Of a DNA stretch of 64,000 nucleotides, positions 1 to 7,102 are shown one piece after another. The DNA comes from Kitasatospora azatica KCTC 9699 (GTDB lineage Bacteria; Actinomycetota; Actinomycetes; Streptomycetales; Streptomycetaceae), in the NCBI RefSeq assembly GCF_000744785.1, contig NZ_JQMO01000003.1, positions 4,960,001 to 5,024,000 of the forward strand, in the 5' to 3' direction. The notes under the pieces are model-generated. The model saw only the letters and a program-made list of their open reading frames with translations. It had not been told where the DNA came from and ran no database searches. Position 1 is the stretch's first letter; every line of letters begins with the position of its first letter. Both the position numbers and the translations under genes were made by a program.

Positions 1-591
1 GCGGCCGGCCAGGTGGTGGTCACCGGACGGCCGTTGCCGATCACCGTGGTGGCCGGCGCCGGTGTGGCGGTCTTCGCCCTCGCGGCGCTGCTGGCCGGTG
101 CCGAGCGCGGGTTCGCGCAGATCGCCGCGCTGCTGCTGCCGGTGGAGCTGCTGCTCAACACCACCTTCAACCTCGGTCAGCAGACCTGTGCCCCGACCCC
201 GGGCCGCCCGCATCCGACCGGCTCGCACGGCCTCGACCTGATGGTCTGTGGTGGCGGCTCGGTCGGTGGCACGGACAGCGCGCTCGCGCTGGCGCCCTGG
301 GTGCTGGAACTGCTGCTGCTCGGGGTCCACGTCGTGGTCACCCTGCTCGCCGCGCTCTGCCTGCGGCTGGCCGAGCTGGCCCTGCTGCGGCTGCCCGAAC
401 TGCTCGGCGCGCTGGCCCGGTTGGTGCCGGGTGCGGTGCGCGCGCTGCTGCTGCTCGCCCCGCTGCCGGCCCGGCCGGCGCCCGGCGTGCCGCTGCCCGA
501 GCCGCGGCCCGAGCACGCGCCCACCGAGGACCTGCCGCTCGCGCCGTCCCGTCGCCGGGGTCCGCCGGCGTCGTTCGCGCTCGCCTGCTGA
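1..591 (+). CDS. membrane protein, C-terminal part (5' end outside window)
   Basis: The frame is open from the first base and stops at 589-591, so the start lies upstream of the window. About 196 residues are visible: three or four hydrophobic, Ala/Leu/Val-rich stretches that look like membrane segments, then a Pro/Arg-rich tail. A loop with single Cys residues (QQTC and LMVCGGG) sits between the second and third hydrophobic stretches. I do not recognise a family. It ends 114 nt before the DsbA-like gene and could belong to the same transcription unit. Confidence 0.55.
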   Translation, partial: AAGQVVVTGRPLPITVVAGAGVAVFALAALLAGAERGFAQIAALLLPVELLLNTTFNLGQQTCAPTPGRPHPTGSHGLDLMVCGGGSVGGTDSALALAPWVLELLLLGVHVVVTLLAALCLRLAELALLRLPELLGALARLVPGAVRALLLLAPLPARPAPGVPLPEPRPEHAPTEDLPLAPSRRRGPPASFALAC

Positions 592-705
592 CGTCCCGTC
601 CCGCCCGCCGGGGATCGGGAGCACGGCCGGCCTGCGCCGTCGACGCCCACCCCGTAGCGAGACAGCGACGCAGCGGCCGGTCCGGCCGCGGAATCGGACA
701 TCCCC

Positions 706-1566
706 ATGAGCAACACCAGCAACCTGAACAACAGCAACCTGAACAACAGCAGTCACGAGCAGCGGCAGGCCGCCCGGCGTGAGCGGATGAACGAGGCCCG
801 GCTGCGCGAGCAGCGGGCGCAGACGGTCCGCCGCCGGGTGGTGATCGGCGTCTCGGTCGCGGTGGCCGCGGCGCTGGTCGGCGGCGTGGCGATCGCGATC
901 AACAGCGCGGGCGGCTCGAGCAGCGCCGCCGCTCCCCGGTCCGCGAGCTCGGCCGCCGGCTCCGGCAGCGGCGCCGTCGTGGTCCCGGCGCACGCGCAAG
1001 GCAGCGGCACCGACAGCACGGTGATCACCTACGGCAAGCCCGACGCCCCCCACACGCTGGCCGTGTACGAGGACTTCCGCTGCCCGATCTGCAAGAAGTT
1101 CGAGGTCGCCAACGGCGCGCTGGTGCAGCAGCTGGCCGACCAGGGCAACTACAAGATCGAGTACCACCTGGCCGCCTTCCTGGACGACAACCTCGGCGGC
1201 AAGGGCTCGATCACCGCCCTCGCGGCGGCCGGCGCGGCGCTCAACCAGAGCCCGGACGACTTCAAGAAGTTCCATGACGTGCTCTACGCCAACCAGCCCG
1301 ACGAGCGCACCGACGGCTTCGGCGACGTCAACCGGATCCTGGACCTGGCCGGGCAGGTCCCCGGGCTCAAGACCGACGCCTTCAGCTCGGCGGTGAAGGA
1401 CGGCACCTACCTGCCCTGGGCGGAGGGCGTGGCCAAGGCCTTCAACAGCAGCGGGGTCACCGGGACGCCGACCATGAAGCTGGACGGCAAGCAGCTGACC
1501 CTCTTCGACAGCAAGGGCACGCCGGTCAGCGCGGACAACTTCAAGCAGCAGGTCGGCGCCCAGTGA
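706..1566 (+). CDS. DsbA-like thiol:disulfide oxidoreductase, membrane anchored
   Basis: 286 residues. The N-terminus is polar and Asn-rich, followed by a basic stretch and one membrane anchor (about residues 46-66), then a Ser/Ala-rich linker and a thioredoxin-fold domain facing outside the cell. The catalytic motif is CPIC (FRCPICKKF) and the cis-Pro loop is TGTPT near the C-terminus, both typical of the DsbA/thioredoxin_4 family. Its stop overlaps the start of the VKOR-like gene (GTGA), so the two are translationally coupled. VKOR proteins re-oxidise DsbA partners, so the pair should form disulfide bonds in exported proteins. Confidence 0.9.
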   Translation: MSNTSNLNNSNLNNSSHEQRQAARRERMNEARLREQRAQTVRRRVVIGVSVAVAAALVGGVAIAINSAGGSSSAAAPRSASSAAGSGSGAVVVPAHAQGSGTDSTVITYGKPDAPHTLAVYEDFRCPICKKFEVANGALVQQLADQGNYKIEYHLAAFLDDNLGGKGSITALAAAGAALNQSPDDFKKFHDVLYANQPDERTDGFGDVNRILDLAGQVPGLKTDAFSSAVKDGTYLPWAEGVAKAFNSSGVTGTPTMKLDGKQLTLFDSKGTPVSADNFKQQVGAQ

Positions 1567-2180
1567 CCGGCCAGCCGACCGGCCACGGGACCAGTCAAGT
1601 GACCAGAGCCTACGGTTGGTTGCTCGCCGTGGCGGGTGCCCTGGGGCTGGCGGCCTCCGCGGTGCTCACGTTCGACAAGCTGCGGCTGCTGGAGAACCCG
1701 AACTACATACCCAGCTGCAACATCAACCCGATCATCAGCTGCGGCTCGGTGATGCGCACCGATCAGGCCTCGCTGTTCGGCTTCCCCAACTCGCTGCTGG
1801 GGCTGGTCGGTTTCACCGTGGTGCTGGCCACCGCGGCCGGCCTCGCGGCCGGAGCCCGTTACCGGCGCTGGTACTGGCTGGGCCTGCAGGCGGGCAGCCT
1901 GCTCGGGGTGGTCCTGGTGCACTGGCTGATCGGCCAGTCCCTGTACTCCATCGGGGCGTTGTGCCCGTACTGCATGGTGGTCTGGGCGGTGACCATCCTG
2001 CTCTTCTGGTACACCACGCTGGCCAACCTGCGCACCGGGGTGATCCCGGTCTCCGACCGACTTCAGCCGGTGGTACGGGAGTTGAACCGCTACCACTGGG
2101 TGGTGCCGGTGCTCTGGTACGCGGTTATCGCGCTGCTGGTGCTGAACCGGTTCTGGTACTACTGGCAGACCCTGCTCTGA
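1563..2180 (+). CDS. vitamin K epoxide reductase (VKOR) family membrane protein
   Basis: 205 residues with about five membrane helices. The VKOR active site CxxC is CPYC (GALCPYCMVVWAVT) and a second Cys pair sits in the first external loop (SCNINPIISCGS), the layout known for bacterial VKOR. It should transfer electrons from the DsbA-like partner to quinone. The GTG start overlaps the upstream stop. Its last codons (WYYWQTLL) lie in attL: the 3' end is now supplied by the integrated element, and the displaced end (WYYWQTLI) is found at 24262-24289. Length and frame are preserved, so the gene should remain functional. Confidence 0.9.
   Translation: MTGQPTGHGTSQVTRAYGWLLAVAGALGLAASAVLTFDKLRLLENPNYIPSCNINPIISCGSVMRTDQASLFGFPNSLLGLVGFTVVLATAAGLAAGARYRRWYWLGLQAGSLLGVVLVHWLIGQSLYSIGALCPYCMVVWAVTILLFWYTTLANLRTGVIPVSDRLQPVVRELNRYHWVVPVLWYAVIALLVLNRFWYYWQTLL
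2153..2170 (+). other. attL core, left end of the integrated element
   Basis: CTGGTACTACTGGCAGAC occurs here and again at 24262-24279 in the same orientation. The similarity continues to 2181/24290 with two mismatches (27 of 29 match). The core lies in the last codons of the VKOR gene, and the integrase gene starts the element immediately to the right. This is the layout of a tyrosine-recombinase element that restores the 3' end of its target gene. Confidence 0.85.
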
Positions 2181-2191
2181 GTGAACACCTT

Positions 2192-2231
2192 TGATGGCTC
2201 CCACCTGCGGGTTTCCAGGCGGGAGCCATCA
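2192..2231. terminator. bidirectional terminator between VKOR and integrase genes
   Basis: Perfect 11-bp inverted repeat, TGATGGCTCCC (2192-2202) and its complement (2221-2231), with a smaller CCTG/CAGG stem in the loop. It sits between two convergent genes. It lies inside the element and so would travel with the attachment site. Confidence 0.75.
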
Positions 2232-2251
2232 ACTGGTCTGTCCTGGGCCGT

Positions 2252-3499
2252 CTACGGGCCGTCCGAGCGATCAGCCGGGCCCTTGTAGAGCGCATCGACG
2301 GCCCGGCGGGTCCTGTCCGGGCTGCTCGGCATGAGGTGTGTGTAGGTCCGGAGAGTGATCGCGGCGTCGGCGTGTCCCAGGTACTCGCTCAGGGCCTTGA
2401 TGTTCTCGCCGGCGTCGAGGAGGACAGAGGCGTAGAAGTGCCTGAGCGCGTGCATCCCGTCCCTGGGTGCGCTGGCATACCGCTGCCCTTGCTGCGGGAC
2501 CGGAATGACGCCGCCGGCCGCCAGCGCGGGCTTCCACAACGAGTCGTTGAACGTCGACCTGCGGAAGGTGCACCCGGCGGCGTCAGTGAAGAGCAGGAGC
2601 TTGGTGACTTTGGGACCGTCCCAAGTTCGCCAGGGGAGCGTCACCGCGACGGGAGGGGTGGCGGCGATGTGCTCCTTGAGAATGGCCGCAATGGCCGCCG
2701 GCAGGGGTACGTCGCGCACCTTGTCCCCCTTCGGCGGCGCGAAGACCAGCCCTTGCCGAAGAACCTTCGTCTGCGAGACGACACGCAGGATTCCTGCGTC
2801 GAAGTCGATGGCGTCGACTGCCAGGCCGAAGATCTCGCCCTGCCGTAGCCCGCAGCCGCTCCCGAGATCCACCATCGGCCGGAGAGCCTGCGGGAGCCCG
2901 GCCCGGACCGAGAAGACACGATCGGGGGTCCAGGGGACGACCCGCTCCCGGCGGAACGAAGGCTGGCGGACTGAGCGGGAAGCGCACGGGTTTCGTGGGA
3001 GGAAGCCGTCGTCCACGCCGGCGGAGAGCACCGCTCGTACAACCGTGTAGATGATCCCGATGTACGACGCCGCCAGGCCGGATGCCTCCAGCCGCTTGAG
3101 CCATTCGCGGATGTGGGCGGGCTGGAACGTCCCCATCGGACGGTTGCCCAGGTAGGGGAGCACATGCAGACGGAGCCGCCTTTCGGTGCCCTCCTGGGTG
3201 ACGGCGTCCGTAGTCTGCGACGCCAACCACCGCGCGGCATACTCCTGGAACGTCGTGCGGGCGGCTTTGGGGTCGATGTACTGGCCGCGAGCCATGTCGG
3301 CTTCGATCTGTGTGAGCCAGTTCTCGGCTTCGCGCTTCTTGCGGTCGGGGAAGGACTTGGACTGTTCGGCGCCGTCGGGGCCGATGTAGCGGGCGCGGTA
3401 ACGCATGCCGGTGCCGTAGCGGTCGGTCTTCACCCTTCGGCTCTTGCCATCGGGATCGGTCTCGGTCTTGTACCAGCGGTCTTGGACGTGGCCAGCCAT
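2252..3499 (-). CDS. int: tyrosine site-specific recombinase (element integrase)
   Basis: 415 residues. The N-terminal part has an arm-binding, AP2-like region (RYIGPDGAEQSKSFPDRK), followed by a SAM-like core-binding domain and a C-terminal catalytic domain. Visible catalytic elements are GCGLRQGE (first Arg), HALRHFYASVL (His-x-x-Arg box) and LGHADAAITLRTYTH with the nucleophilic Tyr. It should catalyse integration and excision at the attL/attR core. The ATG has a good AAGGAG box. It is convergent with VKOR and follows xis with 72 nt between them. Confidence 0.95.
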   Translation of the reverse strand: MAGHVQDRWYKTETDPDGKSRRVKTDRYGTGMRYRARYIGPDGAEQSKSFPDRKKREAENWLTQIEADMARGQYIDPKAARTTFQEYAARWLASQTTDAVTQEGTERRLRLHVLPYLGNRPMGTFQPAHIREWLKRLEASGLAASYIGIIYTVVRAVLSAGVDDGFLPRNPCASRSVRQPSFRRERVVPWTPDRVFSVRAGLPQALRPMVDLGSGCGLRQGEIFGLAVDAIDFDAGILRVVSQTKVLRQGLVFAPPKGDKVRDVPLPAAIAAILKEHIAATPPVAVTLPWRTWDGPKVTKLLLFTDAAGCTFRRSTFNDSLWKPALAAGGVIPVPQQGQRYASAPRDGMHALRHFYASVLLDAGENIKALSEYLGHADAAITLRTYTHLMPSSPDRTRRAVDALYKGPADRSDGP

Positions 3500-3571
3500 G
3501 CGGCCGGTCTCCTTTCGGGTTTGGTACGGCGAAGGCCCGCGACGGATGGCGTCGCGGGCCTTCAGGCGGAA

Positions 3572-3802
3572 CTACGCGGCGTCCTGACGCGCCTGGCTGT
3601 CCATCCAGGCGAGGACGGAGGCCAGGGTGTACCGAACGTGACGGCCGGCGCGGAAGCCCTCCGGGCCGGTGCGCTTCCGGCGCCACTGGTAGACGGTTTC
3701 GACCGAGGGGAGCTTGAGGAAGTCCGCCAGCTCCTCGCAGGTGAGGACGACCAGGCGCGGGTCGGCCAGCCCGTCGCTGAGCAGCGCGGTGTTCTTGGGC
3801 AT
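3572..3802 (-). CDS. xis: excisionase-type helix-turn-helix protein
   Basis: 76 residues. Contains LTCEELADFLKLPSVETVYQWRRKRTGP, a MerR-like HTH_17 fold found in Xis proteins of AICEs and phages. A short basic wing (RAGRHVRYTLASVLAWMDSQ in part) follows. Position directly upstream of int on the same strand is the usual xis-int order in Streptomyces elements. It should bend att DNA to direct excision. It is separated from the upstream replication gene by only 14 nt. Confidence 0.85.
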   Translation of the reverse strand: MPKNTALLSDGLADPRLVVLTCEELADFLKLPSVETVYQWRRKRTGPEGFRAGRHVRYTLASVLAWMDSQARQDAA

Positions 3803-3816
3803 GTCGGCTCCGGTGT

Positions 3817-5592
3817 TCAGGCGGTGCAGTCCGGGTGGGTGAGGTGTCCGGCGGTGGTGAGAGCGGGGTCCATGGGATGGCCGCAGGTAGCGCAGCGGAG
3901 GTGGTAGCCGGAGATTGGCTGCAATTTGCCGTCCGAGCCGTCCGCGCTGTCCGGGGGTGCCTGTTGGTGCTGGTCAGGGACATGCATGCCGTTGGGGGTT
4001 GCTGTCCGGGTGCTGTCCGAAGTGCTGTCCGTGCTGTCCGGGGCGGGTGCTGTCGGACAGCACTCACCGGTGGTTCGGACAGCACTGACCGGAGTGCCGT
4101 CCGGCGGTCGCCGCAGGTCAGTGGCATGTTCGGACAGCGCGGACGGCTCGGACGGCAAATTGCGGGCCATCTCTGGTGACGCGGTCAGTCGGATGATCCG
4201 GTTGCGTCCGCTGTCGCTCTCGCGCGGGGTCTCGAAGCCGACGCCGGCGGCGCGCAGCGCGGGTGCGAAGCGGCGCAGTTGGCTGCCGACCTTGGAGGGG
4301 TTCTTGGGCCACTTCGGGTCGTGGCTCTCCGGCGGCGGGAGGAGGTTGAGGAGCTGGGTGGCGGTGCCGGTGAAGGCGCCGTGGGTCTCCACGAAGGCCA
4401 GGACGGCGGCGGCGAAGGGGTCGGCTTCGAGCGCTTCGATCGCGACGGTCTCGGAGGACTTGAGGTAGTCGCGCAGGGTGTTCCAGCCCTGGACGTGGTC
4501 GACGGCGGCCAGGACGGTGGCGAAGTCGGCCATGCGGGGCTTCTTCGCCAGGTGGACCTCGGGGAGCTGCTTGAGGACCTTGGCGAGCAGGTCGAGCAGG
4601 GCGGCGAGGATGGCGGGGCGGGCGGCGGCGTAGACGGCGTCCAGCTCCTCCTCGGTGCGGCGCAGGTGCTCGGGGATGAGCTGGAGTTCCAGCATCATCA
4701 GCCGCTCGGCCAGGTCCCCGGCGAGGGCGCCGGCGTCGATGGTGGTCATGGCCAGGACCCGGCGGAACGTCAGCACCACCACGTCGTCGTCGGTGTAGAG
4801 GGCGCGGTCCACGATGCCGTCGCCGGTGACCGCTTTGCACAGGGTGTCGGAGAACCACGGCGGGATCGTGGACACGTTGTCCAGGCACAGGGCCCAGGAG
4901 TTGAACGCCTGGGTGGCCCAGGTCTTCACGTCCCTGGGCTGGGAGCGCTTGGTGGCGGCGGAGGGGTCGACGAGGTTGATGACCATCTGGGCGGTCTTGG
5001 ACTTGCCGGTGCCCTGTTCGCCCTTGAACGTCAGTACCGGGTGGGGGATGTGCGGGATCCAGGCGGCGACCAGCCAGGCGATGAGCTGGTGGAACGCGCC
5101 GTCGTCCATGTTGAGCAGGCCGCGCAGCTTGGCCAGGCCGTCGCCGTCGCCGGGTTCGGGGGTGGGCATGGGGGACATGGCGCCGGAGCGGCGGAAGTAG
5201 ACCGGGGAGCGGTCCTGGACGCTCCAGCCTTCGGGGGTGACGAGGACGCAGCGGCCGTCGGCGGTGCCCAGGTCGAGGACGACGTGGTGGGAGTCGCCGG
5301 CGACGCGCAGGTGGACGGGGACGGGGTCGGTGGCCGCGGCGATGCCTTCCAGGACGGTCATGGCGTCGGCGAGGGCGGACTGGGAGGCGACCTGGCCTCC
5401 GTTGTTCTCGGTGAACTTGCGGGCCAGCTGGGAGCGCAGGCCGGCCTTGCCGCGCAGCGGGAGGACGACGTTGGGGCCGTGGCGGCGTACGCCGTAGGGG
5501 CGGCCGTCCTCGGACATGACCAGGTCGTATCCGGCCTTGGCGAGGGACACGACGAGGGCGGCCTGTGAGGGGCCCTTCTCGGCCGCGCTCAC
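3817..5592 (-). CDS. replication ATPase/helicase-like protein of the element
   Basis: 591 residues from a GTG that overlaps the prim-pol stop (GTGA). A Walker A motif, GEQGTGKSK, lies near residue 190, and a Walker B-like segment (WALCLDNVS) follows. This is the layout of phage/plasmid-type ATPases that act next to a prim-pol in AICEs. The last 130 residues are Pro/Ser/Thr-rich with repeated Ser-Glu-Pro and Asp-Ser-Thr strings. They are encoded by a repeat-rich DNA segment that looks like an origin. The extreme C-terminus has a CxxC-x-CxA-like zinc element (LRCATCGHPMD). Helicase activity is inferred; the ATPase fold is well supported. Confidence 0.75.
   Translation of the reverse strand: MSAAEKGPSQAALVVSLAKAGYDLVMSEDGRPYGVRRHGPNVVLPLRGKAGLRSQLARKFTENNGGQVASQSALADAMTVLEGIAAATDPVPVHLRVAGDSHHVVLDLGTADGRCVLVTPEGWSVQDRSPVYFRRSGAMSPMPTPEPGDGDGLAKLRGLLNMDDGAFHQLIAWLVAAWIPHIPHPVLTFKGEQGTGKSKTAQMVINLVDPSAATKRSQPRDVKTWATQAFNSWALCLDNVSTIPPWFSDTLCKAVTGDGIVDRALYTDDDVVVLTFRRVLAMTTIDAGALAGDLAERLMMLELQLIPEHLRRTEEELDAVYAAARPAILAALLDLLAKVLKQLPEVHLAKKPRMADFATVLAAVDHVQGWNTLRDYLKSSETVAIEALEADPFAAAVLAFVETHGAFTGTATQLLNLLPPPESHDPKWPKNPSKVGSQLRRFAPALRAAGVGFETPRESDSGRNRIIRLTASPEMARNLPSEPSALSEHATDLRRPPDGTPVSAVRTTGECCPTAPAPDSTDSTSDSTRTATPNGMHVPDQHQQAPPDSADGSDGKLQPISGYHLRCATCGHPMDPALTTAGHLTHPDCTA
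3921..4163. other. probable replication origin: 33-bp inverted repeat with iterons
   Basis: The segments 3921-3953 and 4131-4163 are perfect 33-bp inverted copies 177 bp apart. Between and within them the octamer GCTGTCCG appears five times direct (3946, 4001, 4012, 4024, 4033) and three times inverted (4054, 4076, 4131). Spacings of 11, 12 and 9 nt keep the central four copies on roughly one helix face. A 17-bp hairpin (4047-4063) sits in the middle. The segment lies within the 3' end of the replication ATPase gene, as origins of small rolling or theta elements often do. Function is inferred. Confidence 0.6.
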
Positions 5593-6515
5593 CCGCGCAC
5601 CCCCGCCCGGTCCCGGGCGGCACCCTTGCCGGCGTTGCGGAACACGTGCTGGATCTCCTCCTCGTCCAGGCCGGTCTCCCGTGCGGCGTCGGTGAGTTCG
5701 CCCAGTGCGGTGGCGGGGTCGATGCCTGCGGCCAGGGCGGTGCGGGCGGCCCAGTAGAGCCGGTTGTTGCGCTCGCCCCCGGGCGCCTCCCGTACGGTCC
5801 GTACGAGGCCGTCCAGGCGCCGCCTCGGCCCTGCTGCGGGCCGCCCGGCGTCCTGCCCGTGCGGTGCGCCCGTGGTGTCGTGGCGGGCCGTCAGGAGGGC
5901 GAGGAGTTCGGCGGGGGCGGGGGCGATGGTGCGGGGGTCGGTGCCGGGGGCGAAGGCGTAGCGGCCGAGGGTGCCGGCGCTGCCGGGGCCGACGAGGTAG
6001 CCGCCGGTGCCGCGGGTGTCGACGCCGGGGGCGAGCAGCCCGGCGGTGTTCGGGACCACGAAGCGGTCGGGGGCGGTGAGCCAGACGTGCAGGCCGCCGG
6101 ACTGGGTCGTGACGGCCGCGGTCGGGGGCAGGGCGAAGCCGTGGCGGGCGGTCAGGGCGTGGAAGTTGGCGATGCCGTCGGTGCCGTTCTTGCGGTCGAG
6201 GTCGAGGCCGAACAGGTGGTGCGGGGCCTGGCCGCAGGCGATGGCGTATCCGGCCGCCCAGGGGGCGGCGGCGAACATCGCCTTGACCTGCTCGGGGTTG
6301 CTGCTGGCGTCGTGGATGCCGTGCCCGAAGGTGCCGCACTGGCCGGTGCACAGGCTGTGGATGTCGTCCTTGTGGGCGGAGGCGATGGCGGGGAGCTTGG
6401 AGCGGGTGAGCGGGGCGACCTTGTGGCCGTAGAGGACGGCGGCGGTCAGGGCGTGGGCGCGTGCGGCGGGCCACCAGGGGCCGGGGTGCTGGGCACGGGC
6501 GGGGGTTCGGGGCAT
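5589..6515 (-). CDS. bifunctional DNA primase/polymerase (prim-pol)
   Basis: 308 residues. Has the prim-pol features FGLDLDRKNG (acidic metal site), SGGLHVWLTAPD (sGG-x-H catalytic loop) and a glycine-rich GTGGYLVGPGS segment. Prim-pol is one of the known replication-initiation types of AICEs, replacing RepSA. The ATG has an AGGAGA box 8 nt upstream. The gene is translationally coupled to the ATPase gene, so the two probably form one initiation complex. Confidence 0.85.
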   Translation of the reverse strand: MPRTPARAQHPGPWWPAARAHALTAAVLYGHKVAPLTRSKLPAIASAHKDDIHSLCTGQCGTFGHGIHDASSNPEQVKAMFAAAPWAAGYAIACGQAPHHLFGLDLDRKNGTDGIANFHALTARHGFALPPTAAVTTQSGGLHVWLTAPDRFVVPNTAGLLAPGVDTRGTGGYLVGPGSAGTLGRYAFAPGTDPRTIAPAPAELLALLTARHDTTGAPHGQDAGRPAAGPRRRLDGLVRTVREAPGGERNNRLYWAARTALAAGIDPATALGELTDAARETGLDEEEIQHVFRNAGKGAARDRAGVRG

Positions 6516-6557
6516 GCTGGGTGTCTCCTGTCGTGCTCGAGGTACGGGCAGGGGCCT

Positions 6558-6596
6558 GGGGCAGCCGGATTCGCCGGGAAGCTGTGCGGCTGCCCC
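6558..6596 (-). terminator. terminator downstream of ssb
   Basis: Perfect 10-bp stem, GGGGCAGCCG (6558-6567) with its complement (6587-6596), in the 90-nt gap between ssb and the prim-pol gene on the minus strand. It may partly separate expression of ssb/polA-like from prim-pol. Confidence 0.55.
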
Positions 6597-6605
6597 GGGG
6601 CGCTC

Positions 6606-7091
6606 CTAGAAGGGCGGCTCCTCGCTGAACCCGCCGCCCGACGGGGCGCCCCAGCTGCTCGCGGCGGGACCGCTGGTGGACCAGGCGTCGCCCGCCGGGC
6701 CGCTGTCCGGGCCGGTCGTGCTTCGGGTGGTGCGGTTCACGGTGGCGGTGGCGTAGCGCAGGGATACGGCGATGTCCTCCACGTCGATGCCGTAGCCGGT
6801 GCGCTGGACGCCGTCGGCGCTGGTCCACTCGAACTGGCGCAGGGCCCCGGTGACGATGACGCGGGTGCCCTTGGTGAGGGTCTTCTCGGCGTTCTCGGCG
6901 AGCCAGCGCCAGGCGGTGCAGCGCAGGAAGAGGGTGTGGCCCTCGCCCCAGCTGGCGGTGTTCTTGTCCCAGTTGCGGGAGTTGGAGGCGATGTTGAACA
7001 CCAGACGGGCCACGTTGCCGCTGGTGTAGGACAGTTCGGGGTCACGAGTCAGGTTGCCGACCACGGTCAGCACGGTCTCTCCGATGGGCAC
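6606..7091 (-). CDS. ssb: single-stranded DNA-binding protein of the element
   Basis: 161 residues. OB-fold N-terminus (ETVLTVVGNLTRDPELSYT, then RLVFNIASNSRNWD and RVIVTGALRQFEW). The tail is Gly/Ser/Pro-rich and ends with acidic EEPPF, a variant of the usual SSB tip. The GTG start has GAGGAG 8 nt upstream. It lies 11 nt from the polymerase gene, so both probably share an mRNA. A separate SSB on the element suggests dedicated replication machinery or handling of single strands. Confidence 0.85.
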   Translation of the reverse strand: MPIGETVLTVVGNLTRDPELSYTSGNVARLVFNIASNSRNWDKNTASWGEGHTLFLRCTAWRWLAENAEKTLTKGTRVIVTGALRQFEWTSADGVQRTGYGIDVEDIAVSLRYATATVNRTTRSTTGPDSGPAGDAWSTSGPAASSWGAPSGGGFSEEPPF

Positions 7092-7102
7092 AGCAGGTCT
7101 CC

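Noticed and set aside
2140..2260. tRNA gene as integration target
   Set aside because: No tRNA cloverleaf or T-loop sequence near either att copy; the core is protein coding.
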